Under the pieces are notes generated by a model. That model did not search any database, was not told the origin of the DNA, and saw only the letters and a list, made by a program, of their open reading frames with translations. A stretch of 64,000 bases of DNA from G965279355 sp965279355 (GTDB taxonomy: Bacteria; Pseudomonadota; Alphaproteobacteria; CACIAM-22H2), in NCBI GenBank assembly GCA_965279355.1, contig OZ257155.1, forward strand, positions 682,001 through 746,000, in the 5' to 3' direction. Below are positions 10,201 to 16,598 of the stretch, one piece after another. The translations under genes and the position numbers were made by a program. The first letter of the stretch is position 1; each line of letters starts with the position of its first letter.

Positions 10201-10623
10201 GGTGAGCTTGAGCAGGTTGTGACAAATCTTTGCACAAATGCGGCACATGCGATCGGACAGGCGAACGGTCAGATCAGTATCGAACTGACGGCTGTCGAAC
10301 TTGCCGAGACCGACAAGCTGCCCGGCGAGCTGCTGCCCGGCCCGCACGCCCGCATACGCGTAACAGATACCGGCGCCGGTATCGCTCCTGCGGACCTGAC
10401 GCGAATCTTCGAACCGTTCTTCACCACCAAGGAAGTCGGCGAAGGCACCGGCCTTGGCCTGTCCGTCGTCCATGGTACGGTGACAGGGCATCGCGGCTCC
10501 ATCACGGTCGACAGCATCGTCGGCCAGGGCACGACGTTCACTCTCTACTTCCCGATTGCAACCGCCGCCGACAATGACGCGGCATCGAGATCCGCCCCCG
10601 ACGCAGACGCTGCGTTGGTCTGA
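4213..10623 (+). CDS. Giant membrane sensor histidine kinase with periplasmic sensor and about twelve PAS modules
   Basis: This 2136-residue protein would sense ligands and phosphorylate a partner regulator. Order of parts: first membrane helix at ~11-31, a periplasmic Cache-like region at ~35-290, second helix at ~294-316, then PAS modules starting near residues 329, 456, 585, 709, 839, 975, 1105, 1227, 1354, 1484, 1614 and 1746. The kinase core follows: H-box GGMAHDVNNTL with phospho-acceptor His ~1897, N-box NLCTNAAHAIG, and G-boxes DTGAGIAP and GEGTGLGLSVV. There is no receiver domain; the partner is probably the single receiver 21 bases downstream. Modules 4-6 are very similar to one another, indicating tandem duplication. 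Modules 7 and 10 resemble LOV domains but lack the flavin-binding Cys. I chose ATG 4213; an in-frame TTG at 4153 would add 20 residues without a ribosome site. The gene splits secG from pyrG on the opposite strand. Confidence 0.92.
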   Translation: MPNVARLRRRSFALLRAGILAFSALVIAGGGWSQYHAYLEEKEDVLTEAIRDLDVLLRSLDEHLVRTFHGADVVLQVMADRLEASLSRGEQPTDEAHALFDVLRQRSPQFRILAAADAAGRPVAMSARAGYVVPPLNLGTMDLFTQPRDQQAQTTIVLPPRPSAVDRQQVVPLARRLQTSDGRFLGVVVGILDVNYFESFYTSLQNNVANRISIFTADGTLVTRTEPGARPARAPAFVDRLPVEPSGAYWQAADESSPARHIVYRKTSLPYVITATIPEDILANRIHAFSKQAITRAAVIALAFGALAALLIIATYRRESLAGELSRSETRFRDFADAATDWYWEMGPDLRFTYFSDTPNSVRNEHRRQMIGMRRDETVDPATQSAAWRQHLDDMENRRPFREVIQTVALADDTMQFVKLSGKPIFDRAGTFLGYRGTATDLTSQTRAAQIAERSQMLLVEAVNAIHEGIAIFDADERLVISNAHLDALYPQAAGLFRPGTHIDDILRNIARQGEHKGLSAQNSERWVVKRRERRRANGVDEYQLPGGRHLRLSVVQLADGGFVTLHTEITRDKQREAALAASESRFRDFAEAVSDGYWEMDAALRYIFITSMTDEDLAQQFIGKHRWDLVDPEDQDERWRSHLDDMRNERPFRDVHQRRALADGTVIYASLSGKPVYDDAGKFQGYRGTTTDITKTVVAEQQADRLQRLLAEAVETVPAGFILYGPDDRLVLCNERYRQFNAQWPHICVPGTRFEDIARLGTKHNFYGALDSNIAAAVEKRIELHRTGGTHDRQMPDGQWLRISEVRLADGSTVGIHTDITEDKRREAQLQELAAKNALLADAVDTISTGIVLYDPDDRVVFCNEGYRRLYAHAPEFYKPGMHFEDIMANAIGRMGDTKFSFSMGVDNDIEAASAKRIELHRTGGTHDRLHPDGQWRRVSEVRLADGSIIGIHTDITADKRREAELENLAAKNALLAEAVKTVPAGFVLYDPDDRLILCNERYRQFYAGTPQICEPGIRFEDVARIGAMRLRYKSLDTDIDTAIAKRIELHRSGGTHDRQLPDGEWRRISEVQLPDGSIVGIHADITEDKRREAALQELAAKNALFATAIENSSCAILISDPQEDNRPIVYVNAAFETLTGYSKEEVLGKSAALLYGPKTDPEGLRALYSGIETGKPVQVSLQHYRKDGTPIHFNVNVAPVRDANGTVTHIVSVRTDITARIEAENRLRDFADAGADFQWETDADLRFTYFSPAAKRIIGIEPEQMYVHTPEIFRNENSSAEWWETILDDFRNHRAVRNLRFSEIMRHGTQVHLELNAKPIFDEDGRFKGYRGSGTDITSEVTAEQNAARSRQQLSDAVDALTDGFVLFDANDQLVICNEQYRQLHSPVADILIPGTHIDKIFRRAAYSGLHPSANGREDEWIAERIRDYRAAGRHYRELSDGRWLSIRSVVLADGSLAAIHSDVTAEKRREAELAELAGKNALLAAAVEMTGSGIVITDPTQPGRPIVYVNPAFSKLTGFSFEDAVGQSFRLLTGPESDPDIGGEIHAALSAGQPIKIRQLGYRKDGTHFDVDLSISPVRDASGAITHFVGVHNDITAHIQAAERLRASEERLRNLADNVPGIIFQRTHRPDGSFYFSYMSERCFDLSGDTAEQLRLDPTQVGSRVHPEDRDTYRHVFLDAMRDMKPAEYEFRFTHRITGEMRWARSLFKPHPAPNGDVIIDGVVLDITDHKLAAERLRENEERLRMIAESMPGILFQRITDRNGVNRYEFISKRIVDHTGYTVAELFENPSIFQNMIVPEDRARMEKAFAPISDAEMKPFEMEYRMRIRSGEVRWFNTMYTPRRAANGDTIWDGMSFDITRAKTLKRQRRELESQLRHSQRIDALGTLAGGMAHDVNNTLVPILALSKLTHKALPDDSPHKNNMQSIIDATYRIRDLVARVLAFSRKQTSQARPLRLQTVIASTVHLLNVTLPPNIKLVQQVDETIPDILGDKGELEQVVTNLCTNAAHAIGQANGQISIELTAVELAETDKLPGELLPGPHARIRVTDTGAGIAPADLTRIFEPFFTTKEVGEGTGLGLSVVHGTVTGHRGSITVDSIVGQGTTFTLYFPIATAADNDAASRSAPDADAALV

Positions 10624-10644
10624 CACGGCACAAAGGAACCGACG

Positions 10645-11022
10645 ATGAGCAAGGTACTGGTAATCGACGACGACCGGATGGTCCGCGAAACGGTCAAGAT
10701 CATCCTGGAAAGCGCCGGCCACACGGTCGTTCTGGCCAGCAACGGCCGCGAAGGCCTGAAGACTTTTGCCGCCGATACGCCGGATATCGTGATTACCGAT
10801 ATCCTGATGCCCGAAAAGGAAGGTATCGAGACGATTGCCGAGCTGCGCCGTCTCAAGCCGGACCTGCCGATCGTCGCGATCTCGGGCGGCGGTCGCATCG
10901 GCAATATGAACTTCCTGAAACTCGCGGAATCGTTCGGCGCCAATCACACGCTGACCAAGCCGTTCGAGCCGGAAGAGATCCTGCGCCTGGTCGCCGAGCT
11001 GACGCCGGCTGCAACCGCCTGA
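10645..11022 (+). CDS. Single-domain response regulator (CheY-like)
   Basis: The 125-residue protein is one receiver domain: acidic pair VIDDD, phospho-acceptor D52 in VITDILMPEKEG, conserved Ser in AISGGG, and Lys in LTKPFEP. No output domain is present, so it should act by protein contact or as a phosphate relay. It starts 21 bases after the giant kinase stop, so the two are probably co-transcribed and cognate. It is clearly paralogous to the regulator at 27643-28032 (shared MPEK[ED]GIETI and ISGGGR..N..FL.L motifs). Its stop codon lies one base from the convergent secG stop. Confidence 0.93.
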   Translation: MSKVLVIDDDRMVRETVKIILESAGHTVVLASNGREGLKTFAADTPDIVITDILMPEKEGIETIAELRRLKPDLPIVAISGGGRIGNMNFLKLAESFGANHTLTKPFEPEEILRLVAELTPAATA

Positions 11023-11023
11023 G

Positions 11024-11341
11024 TTAACGGGCGATCGGCGCCGTGGGGGCTGCAGGCGCGGCCGGGGCCGCCGGCACCGGGGCATCGATGATTGAGCGAC
11101 GCTGCTCGGTCGCGGGCGAGCCGGAGAGCATGGCCAGCACGATGCTCATCACCATGAAGCATGCCGCCAGGATCGCCGTGGTCCGGGTCAGCAGATTGGC
11201 GGTGCCGCGCGCGGTCATGAAACCGCCCATGCCGCCGCTGGAACCGATACCGAGCCCGCCGCCTTCGCTCCGCTGAAGCAGAACGACGATGACGAGCGCG
11301 ATCGTGATGAGGATATGGATGACGAGAAGAACAGTGATCAT
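11024..11341 (-). CDS. secG: Preprotein translocase subunit SecG
   Basis: SecG is the small auxiliary subunit of the SecYEG inner-membrane channel. The 105-residue product has two hydrophobic helices (VLLVIHILITIALVIVVLL near the start and a second around residues 55-72) joined by the hallmark cytoplasmic loop QRSEGGGLGIGSSGG with GFMTARGTANLLTR. The C-terminus is a proline/alanine-rich tail (APAAPAAPTAP), common in alphaproteobacterial SecG. It follows tpiA by 84 bases on the same strand, as in many relatives. Confidence 0.93.
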   Translation of the reverse strand: MITVLLVIHILITIALVIVVLLQRSEGGGLGIGSSGGMGGFMTARGTANLLTRTTAILAACFMVMSIVLAMLSGSPATEQRRSIIDAPVPAAPAAPAAPTAPIAR

Positions 11342-11425
11342 TTGAAAAAAATTCTGCGGCGAAGGCCGGGAGCCGGTCTTTTAACGGCTTCCGCCCTTCA
11401 AATCCAGCCGCAATTCGCCCCGCCG

Positions 11426-12181
11426 TCAGGCGGCTCCGGCCGCGATGGCCAGGAAATCGTCCGCCTTGAGGCTGGCGCCGCCCACCAGGGCACCATTGAC
11501 GTCGGCAATCGACAGCAACTCCTTGGCATTGGCCGGCTTCACCGAGCCGCCATACAGGATGCGCACCCCCGCCGGGTCGGCCGCCAGGGCGCCCAGTTCC
11601 TTCCGGATCAGCGCATGGACTTCGGCAACCTGCGCCACGGTCGGCGTCTTGCCGGACCCGATCGCCCAGACAGGCTCATAGGCGACAACCAGGTTCCCTG
11701 CGGAAGCCCCCTCCGGCAGCGAGTCCTTCACCTGCCCCGCCACCACCGCAGCGGTCCGCCCCGCTTCGCGATCGGACCAGGTCTCGCCGACGCAGACGAT
11801 CGCGGTCAGACCGTTGCGAACCGCGGCGGTCGCCTTCGCGCGCACCACGGCATTGGTTTCATGATGATCGGTCCGGCGTTCGGAATGGCCGACGATCACA
11901 TAGCGGCAGCCAAGATCGGCCAGCATCGCCGCAGAGACGTCGCCCGTGCGTGCCCCCGAATCCTCGGCATGACAGTCCTGCCCGCCCAACGCGACGGGTG
12001 TCTCGACAAGGGCTTCCGCGATCAACCCGATCAGGGTTGCCGGCGGACAGATCAGGAGTTCTGGACCTTTCTGCCCGAGCGCTTCGGCGCGCCGCACGAT
12101 GTCCTCGGCCAGGGTCCAGCCATCGGCGGACAGGCCGTTCATTTTCCAGTTGCCGGCGATCAGCGGTCGGGGCGTTGCCAT
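11426..12181 (-). CDS. tpiA: Triosephosphate isomerase
   Basis: TpiA interconverts dihydroxyacetone phosphate and glyceraldehyde 3-phosphate in glycolysis and gluconeogenesis. The 251-residue length is typical. The TIM-barrel signatures are intact: GNWKMNG with the substrate-binding Asn and Lys near the start, GHSERR with the electrophilic His, AYEPVWAIG with the catalytic Glu, and ILYGGSVKPANA with the phosphate-binding loop. It is the first gene of the minus-strand tpiA-secG pair and is divergent from the ppiD gene, with a 148-base shared upstream region. Confidence 0.97.
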   Translation of the reverse strand: MATPRPLIAGNWKMNGLSADGWTLAEDIVRRAEALGQKGPELLICPPATLIGLIAEALVETPVALGGQDCHAEDSGARTGDVSAAMLADLGCRYVIVGHSERRTDHHETNAVVRAKATAAVRNGLTAIVCVGETWSDREAGRTAAVVAGQVKDSLPEGASAGNLVVAYEPVWAIGSGKTPTVAQVAEVHALIRKELGALAADPAGVRILYGGSVKPANAKELLSIADVNGALVGGASLKADDFLAIAAGAA

Positions 12182-12265
12182 GGTGTTCCGTCGGTTGATT
12201 GGGGCCGGCGCCTCTCTACCACGAGGCTCCGCATCGTGAAATCACGCAAAAAACGGGCGGAAACA

Positions 12266-12294
12266 TTGCAGCTTCCGTCCCCCGCCCCTATCAT
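12266..12294 (+). promoter_or_regulatory. Predicted sigma-70 promoter of the ppiD gene
   Basis: A -35 TTGCAG at 12266-12271 and a -10 TATCAT at 12289-12294 are separated by exactly 17 bases. Transcription would begin near 12301, about 30 bases before the ppiD ATG. The prediction is by eye only. Confidence 0.45.
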
Positions 12295-12329
12295 GCCCGC
12301 CGTTTTCACGCCGGAGCCATTCGTCACCG

Positions 12330-14210
12330 ATGCTTCAAGCCATTCGCAGCAGGGCGGCAGGTATTGTCGTCAAAGTCCTCTTCAGTCTCCTCGTGATCAG
12401 CTTCGCGGTCTGGGGGATCGGCGACTACTCGTTCCTGCGCCAGGGCGAAACCACGGCCATCCAGATCGGCGATGTGAAGATCTCCGCCAACACGGTCGAG
12501 CAGCAGTACCGGGTCGAGTTGAACCGCCTGCGCCGCATGTTCGGCGGCCAGATCGATCCGGAAACCGCCAAGCAGTTCGGTCTGCTGGATCAGGTGATCG
12601 AGCGAATCGTCACCGAGACATTGCTTAACAAAGCCGCCGACGAGCTTGGCCTGCGGGTCGGCGACGAAGCCGTCCGCAGCCGTCTGATGACAGCCCCCGA
12701 GCTGCAGGGTCCCGGCGGCTTCGAGCGCGCGCGCTTCCAGCAGCTGCTCTATGAAACGGGCCTGAGCGAATCTGCGTTTGTCGCCCAGTTCCGCAGCGAC
12801 CTTGCGCGCAGCCTTGTCACCGATGCGATGAGCGCCGGCATCCGGCCGCCCGATGTGATGATCGACCGGCTCTATCGTTATCGCAACGAACGCCGCGCCG
12901 GACAGTCGGTTTTCATCCCTGCCTCGTCGTTCCTCGATGTCGGCCTCCCGAACGACGAACAGCTGCAAGCCGTGTACGACGCCAACCGCGAGCGGTTCAC
13001 CGCGCCGGAATATCGCGCCCTCACGGTCGTCCGGATCGGCGCAGACGATATCGAAAAGCAGATCACCGTCGACGATCGCCAGATCGAAGACGAGTTCCGC
13101 GCCCGGCAGGCGGAACTCCGCGTGCCGGAAAAGCGCGAGCTTGAGCAGATCCTCTACACCGATGAAGCGCAGGCCAAGACCGCCCGCGAGAAGCTGGCCG
13201 GCGGCGCCTCCTTTCTCGATGTCGCGAAGGAAGCAAACCAGTCGGAAGAAACGGTCAAGCTCGGCCTCGTGTCGCGCGAAGACCTGCCGCCGGAACTCGC
13301 CGAGGGCGCATTCGCCCTCGCCGCGAACACCATCTCGGAGCCGGTGAAGAGTCCCTTCGGCTGGCATCTGTTCCGTGTCACCCGGATCGAGGCCGGACGC
13401 GAGCCGTCGCTGGCGGAGATGAAAGAGCGTCTCACGATCGAAGTCCGCACACGCCTTGCCGCCGACGCCGCATACGAGCATGCGACGAAGGTCGAAGAAG
13501 CCGTCGCCGGCGGCGCGAAGCTTGAAGACGCCGCGGAAAAAGGCGGCGTGACCGCCGTGAAGGTCGCCGCCGTGGACCCGCGCGGCATGGCGCCGTCGGG
13601 CGAAGCCGTGGCCGCCCTCGCCGGCGCCCAGCAGGCCATGGCCATCGCTTTCGATACGCCGGGCGGCAGCGAAACCCAGCTCATGGAATCCGGTGAGAAT
13701 ACCTGGTTCATCATCCGGGTCGACGGGATCACGCCGGCAACGCAGCGTCCGCTGGCGGATGTCCGCGAGGACGCAGTCAAGCTGTGGCAGAGCGAGAAGC
13801 GCGAAGAAGCCGCGCGCGCGCGCGGCGAGCAGATTCTCGAAGCCGTCAAGGCGGGCCGCACGCTCGAGGCAGCGTCCAGCCCGTTTGGGCTGAAGCCGGC
13901 CATGCTCGAGCCGGTGGCCCGCTCCGCGTCGATGGATGTCCGCGCCGCAGTGCCGCCGGAAGTCACCAACCAGCTCTTCAACATGGCGCTCAACGAGACG
14001 GCCGTCGCGATCGCGCGCGATGGTGTCCATGTCGTGACACTGGCGCAGATCGTGCCGGCCGACCCCGCGACCGACCAGGACGGCGTCAGCCTGGTGCGCG
14101 CGCGGCTGCAACAGCAGATGAGCGGCGATCTGGTGAGCGAATATGCGAATGCGCTGCGGCAACGCTACGGCGTGACCATCAACCGGTCGATCGTCGACAA
14201 GATCGGCTGA
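12330..14210 (+). CDS. ppiD: PpiD/SurA-type peptidyl-prolyl cis-trans isomerase, membrane-anchored periplasmic chaperone
   Basis: PpiD-like proteins help newly secreted proteins fold as they leave the Sec channel. The 626-residue length is close to PpiD. An N-terminal signal anchor (VVKVLFSLLVISFAVWGIG, ~13-31) is followed by a SurA_N-like helical region (ISANTVEQQYRVELNRLRR), a parvulin-type domain at ~265-355 (ELEQILYTDEAQAKTAREKL ... FGWHLFRVTRI) and a second helical region. E. coli PpiD parvulin is poorly active, so catalysis cannot be assumed. It is divergent from tpiA and ends 3 bases before the convergent YibQ-like gene. In many alphaproteobacteria this gene precedes trp genes; here trpD is 16.7 kb away. 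Confidence 0.88.
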   Translation: MLQAIRSRAAGIVVKVLFSLLVISFAVWGIGDYSFLRQGETTAIQIGDVKISANTVEQQYRVELNRLRRMFGGQIDPETAKQFGLLDQVIERIVTETLLNKAADELGLRVGDEAVRSRLMTAPELQGPGGFERARFQQLLYETGLSESAFVAQFRSDLARSLVTDAMSAGIRPPDVMIDRLYRYRNERRAGQSVFIPASSFLDVGLPNDEQLQAVYDANRERFTAPEYRALTVVRIGADDIEKQITVDDRQIEDEFRARQAELRVPEKRELEQILYTDEAQAKTAREKLAGGASFLDVAKEANQSEETVKLGLVSREDLPPELAEGAFALAANTISEPVKSPFGWHLFRVTRIEAGREPSLAEMKERLTIEVRTRLAADAAYEHATKVEEAVAGGAKLEDAAEKGGVTAVKVAAVDPRGMAPSGEAVAALAGAQQAMAIAFDTPGGSETQLMESGENTWFIIRVDGITPATQRPLADVREDAVKLWQSEKREEAARARGEQILEAVKAGRTLEAASSPFGLKPAMLEPVARSASMDVRAAVPPEVTNQLFNMALNETAVAIARDGVHVVTLAQIVPADPATDQDGVSLVRARLQQQMSGDLVSEYANALRQRYGVTINRSIVDKIG

Positions 14211-14213
14211 CGC

Positions 14214-15248
14214 TCAGCCGCGCGACGCCAGCGCCGGGTGTTCGGCGCGCCAGCGCACCACGGCGCTGATCGGCGCCAGGACGAACCCGCGCGCGGCAAG
14301 GCCCCGCAGCCACGGCTCCAGCGCATCGAGCGTGCCGTCATGCGGATGGCCGATACCGACGGCGGCGCCACGCTGCCGCGCCGTTGCCTCAAGGATCGCC
14401 AGCTGCGCCCGCACCTTGTCCGCCGTCGCCTCGTTGTCGAGAAATACATCGCGCACGGCGTAAGGAACTCCGGCATCGCGCGCGAGATCGGCCGCGATGC
14501 TGTTCTGCGCGGTCCGTGAATCCAGAAACAGCAATCCGCGCGACTTCAGTTCCGCCAGCACCGGCCCCATAGCCCGCGCGTCGCGCGTGAAGCGGCTGCC
14601 CATATGGTTGTTCAGCCCCACCGCTTCGGGAAACAGCGCCAGAAAACCGGTGACCCGGCGCGCGATCTCCTCATCCGGCAGATCAACGGTCAGGGCGCGC
14701 GGCCCGGGATACTCCGCGCCCTGCGGCTGCATCGGCGCGTGCAGAAGGATCTCATGCCCGGCCGCGCGCGCCGCCGAAGCCTGGGCCGTCACCTCCGCGG
14801 CATAGGGCAGCCATGCCAGGGTCAGCGGGCCCGGCAGCCTCGTCGTGCGCAGGGAGCGCTTCCGATCCACGCCAAGATCGTCAATTACGATCGCGATGAG
14901 CGGGCGTCCATCGAAGGGCGGCGGCGCCACTGCGAATTTGCGCCACGCCGGCAGTTCGGGCGGCGGCACCGGCCTGGGCGGCGGCAGAACAACGGCTGCC
15001 GTCTGCGCCACGCTGACCGGCGGCTCCGCGAGCGGCAGTGGCAATGCCGGGCGCGCGACCGGCGGCAAGGCCACGCGCACGGCGGGCTCAGACACACGAT
15101 CCACCCTACGCGGCGCAGCGTCCCGCTGGCTGACGATCGCGACGATACCAGCCACTGCGATCACCGCCGCGACAGCGCCGCCGGCCAACGCGCGTTGGCG
15201 GCGCGTCAGCGTGAACGTCCAGTCCTTCTTTTTACGTTTTTTGGCCAT
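14214..15248 (-). CDS. YibQ-like divergent polysaccharide deacetylase family protein
   Basis: The family is structurally related to NodB-type deacetylases but its substrate is not established; members are often linked to cell-envelope or division functions. The 344-residue product has an N-terminal membrane anchor (GGAVAAVIAVAGIVAIV, ~25-41), a proline-rich linker, and a C-terminal domain with the family motifs IAIVIDDLGVD, EILLHAPMQP, LNNHMGSRFT, and LFLDSRTAQNS. The ATG directly abuts the stop codon of the upstream oxygenase gene, so the two are translationally linked. A 23S-like basic N-terminus (MAKKRKKKDW) is seen before the anchor. Confidence 0.88.
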   Translation of the reverse strand: MAKKRKKKDWTFTLTRRQRALAGGAVAAVIAVAGIVAIVSQRDAAPRRVDRVSEPAVRVALPPVARPALPLPLAEPPVSVAQTAAVVLPPPRPVPPPELPAWRKFAVAPPPFDGRPLIAIVIDDLGVDRKRSLRTTRLPGPLTLAWLPYAAEVTAQASAARAAGHEILLHAPMQPQGAEYPGPRALTVDLPDEEIARRVTGFLALFPEAVGLNNHMGSRFTRDARAMGPVLAELKSRGLLFLDSRTAQNSIAADLARDAGVPYAVRDVFLDNEATADKVRAQLAILEATARQRGAAVGIGHPHDGTLDALEPWLRGLAARGFVLAPISAVVRWRAEHPALASRG

Positions 15249-15800
15249 TCACCCGCGGCTACTGGCAGGCGCGCCGATCGGCCGCAGCTTGAAGGTGATC
15301 GTCACCCGCAGAACGGCACAGAGGCGGCTCGGATCGCGGGCCGCATGTGGAATATTGGAATCGAAGATCACGAAACGGCCAGGGCGCGGCAGCACCGCGC
15401 GGATCACGTCGCTGCGATCGGGCGTATAGAACATCGTCTCGCCGTGCCAGTCGGCATCCCACTGGCTGTTGGCGTAGCAGACGGCCGTCTTGTAGCCGGG
15501 CGCCGGGTCGTCGGTGTGGATCTGCCCGGGTAGCCCCGCCGTCTGACCGTTCGCGTAAGCCGCCGATATGAGCATTGGAACTTTCAGTTTGCGCCTGACG
15601 CACTCCCAGAGCGCGGAGATCTCGGGCATGCTCGTCAGCGCCATCTCGCTATCCGCAAACGGCGCGACCCAGAAGGCGAGCGGATCGTCCTTGCTGGACT
15701 TCACCCCGTATTTCCAGATCGGCATGCGAACGACCTGATCCAGCGTTTGGACCAGATGCTGAGGAACCGCATCGTCGAAGACTTCGATCTCGCCGGCCAT
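15249..15800 (-). CDS. 2-oxoglutarate/Fe(II)-dependent oxygenase, prolyl-hydroxylase-like
   Basis: A 183-residue double-stranded beta-helix oxygenase. The iron ligands are visible as the HTD motif in GQIHTDDPAPG and the distal His in SNIPHAARDPS; the Arg in LRVTITFKL would bind 2-oxoglutarate. The family hydroxylates proteins or small molecules, and the substrate here cannot be inferred. I chose ATG 15800 (MAGEIEVFDD), preceded by a GGAG; an in-frame TTG at 15863 would add 21 unconserved-looking residues. It lies between the CueR gene and the YibQ-like gene on the same strand, with its stop directly followed by the YibQ start. Confidence 0.82.
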   Translation of the reverse strand: MAGEIEVFDDAVPQHLVQTLDQVVRMPIWKYGVKSSKDDPLAFWVAPFADSEMALTSMPEISALWECVRRKLKVPMLISAAYANGQTAGLPGQIHTDDPAPGYKTAVCYANSQWDADWHGETMFYTPDRSDVIRAVLPRPGRFVIFDSNIPHAARDPSRLCAVLRVTITFKLRPIGAPASSRG

Positions 15801-15866
15801 AGCCACACTTGCTCCGTGAAAACCAAACTGCGATTCGCGACATTCTAGCGCGCCGCCAGCCAAGAC

Positions 15867-16298
15867 TCACCGCGCCGCGTTGGCGCTCCTAGCGTTCGCC
15901 TTCTTTGGCACCTGCCCCGCCAGATCGTCGAGGATCGGGCAATCGGGCCGATGATCGCCGTGACAGGCATTGGCCAGATGACTCAATGTCCGCCGCATCG
16001 CGGCAAGCTCGGCCATCTTCTGATCGATCTCGGTGATATGGCCCAGCGCCATCGCCTTGACCTTATGGCTGGCGCGCCGCTTGTCGTGCCAGAGCGTCAG
16101 CAGGTCGCCGACCTCCTTGATGGAGAAGCCGAGACCGCGGGCCCGCTGGATGAAGCGCAATGTCTCGACATCCTGATCCGAATAGTCGCGGTAGTTGTTC
16201 TGGCGGCGATCCGCCGGACGGATCAGGCCGATACCCTCATAGTAGCGAATGGTTTTTCGCGGCACACCCGAAACGGTCGATGCCTCGCCGATGTTCAT
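15867..16298 (-). CDS. cueR: MerR-family Cu(I)-responsive regulator, CueR type
   Basis: CueR senses cytosolic Cu(I), and sometimes Ag(I) or Au(I), and untwists promoters of copper-export genes. The 143-residue protein starts with the MerR winged helix (MNIGEASTVSGVPRKTIRYYEGIGL), followed by a long dimerisation helix and the metal loop CHGDHRPDC, which places the two Cys ligands at 112 and 120, the same numbers as in E. coli CueR. A GGAGGG ribosome site precedes the ATG. No copper ATPase or multicopper oxidase gene is in the window and I found no ACCTTCC-type dyad upstream, so its targets are probably elsewhere. Confidence 0.9.
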   Translation of the reverse strand: MNIGEASTVSGVPRKTIRYYEGIGLIRPADRRQNNYRDYSDQDVETLRFIQRARGLGFSIKEVGDLLTLWHDKRRASHKVKAMALGHITEIDQKMAELAAMRRTLSHLANACHGDHRPDCPILDDLAGQVPKKANARSANAAR

Positions 16299-16387
16299 CT
16301 TTGCTCCCTCCGACCTCGCATCTGGTTAAGAAAAAACACAACGGCTCATTCTTGACTCATCGCGAACTTCGGCCCACGTTTAATGGG

Positions 16388-16594
16388 TAGCCCGCTGGTA
16401 ACGGCGCGAGCTGCAGGCCACGAACAGGAGGATGTCTAAGCCCCATGACTCCACCGAATCAGCGCCCTTCGCTCCGATAATTTCCTTCATACCAGACGCA
16501 GGCCTGTCCTGCGCTCTTCCTCCGGCTGCCATGCCGGATGCGGGTTAAACCCGTCATGAAACCCCGTGTCCCTGCGACGCGGGGTTTCTCTTTT
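16388..16594 (+). ncRNA. Candidate small RNA with 6S RNA-like features
   Basis: This 300-base interval between two minus-strand genes ends in a plus-strand terminator with no plus-strand gene to serve. The sequence folds by eye into a rod: GCCCCAT (16440-16446) pairs with ATGCGGG (16538-16544, one bulged base), CCACCG and CAGCGCC pair with GGCTG and CCGG further in. An apical hairpin CGCAGG/CCTGCG (16497-16512) caps it. Between these lies an unpaired stretch CCGATAATTTCCTTCATACC, which closely resembles the E. coli 6S central-bubble strand (CCGATATTTCATACC) followed there too by a small hairpin and GCGCTC. A TTGACT -35-like element is at 16352-16357 without a good -10, so the 5' end is uncertain. 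An in-frame 38-codon ORF (16432-16548) exists, but its AGGAGG touches the ATG and its third-position GC is low for this genome. Confidence 0.4.
16559..16594 (+). terminator. Rho-independent terminator
   Basis: An AAACCCCG / CGGGGTTT stem (16559-16566 with 16580-16587) closes a 13-base loop and is followed by TCTCTTTT on the plus strand. It would end the candidate small RNA. It also lies 5 bases past the stop of the convergent kinase gene, where the minus-strand tail is weaker (TTTCATG). Confidence 0.7.
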
Positions 16595-16598
16595 GATA

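Noticed and set aside
9034..11085. 683-codon open frame on the minus strand across the giant kinase and regulator
   Set aside because: It is antisense to clear PAS/kinase/receiver domains; its composition (Arg, Ala, Asp-rich, no motif) is that of a high-GC shadow frame.
16432..16548. 38-codon ORF inside the small-RNA candidate
   Set aside because: The AGGAGG directly touches the ATG, third-position GC is low for this genome, and the region pairs as RNA. It is kept only as an alternative.
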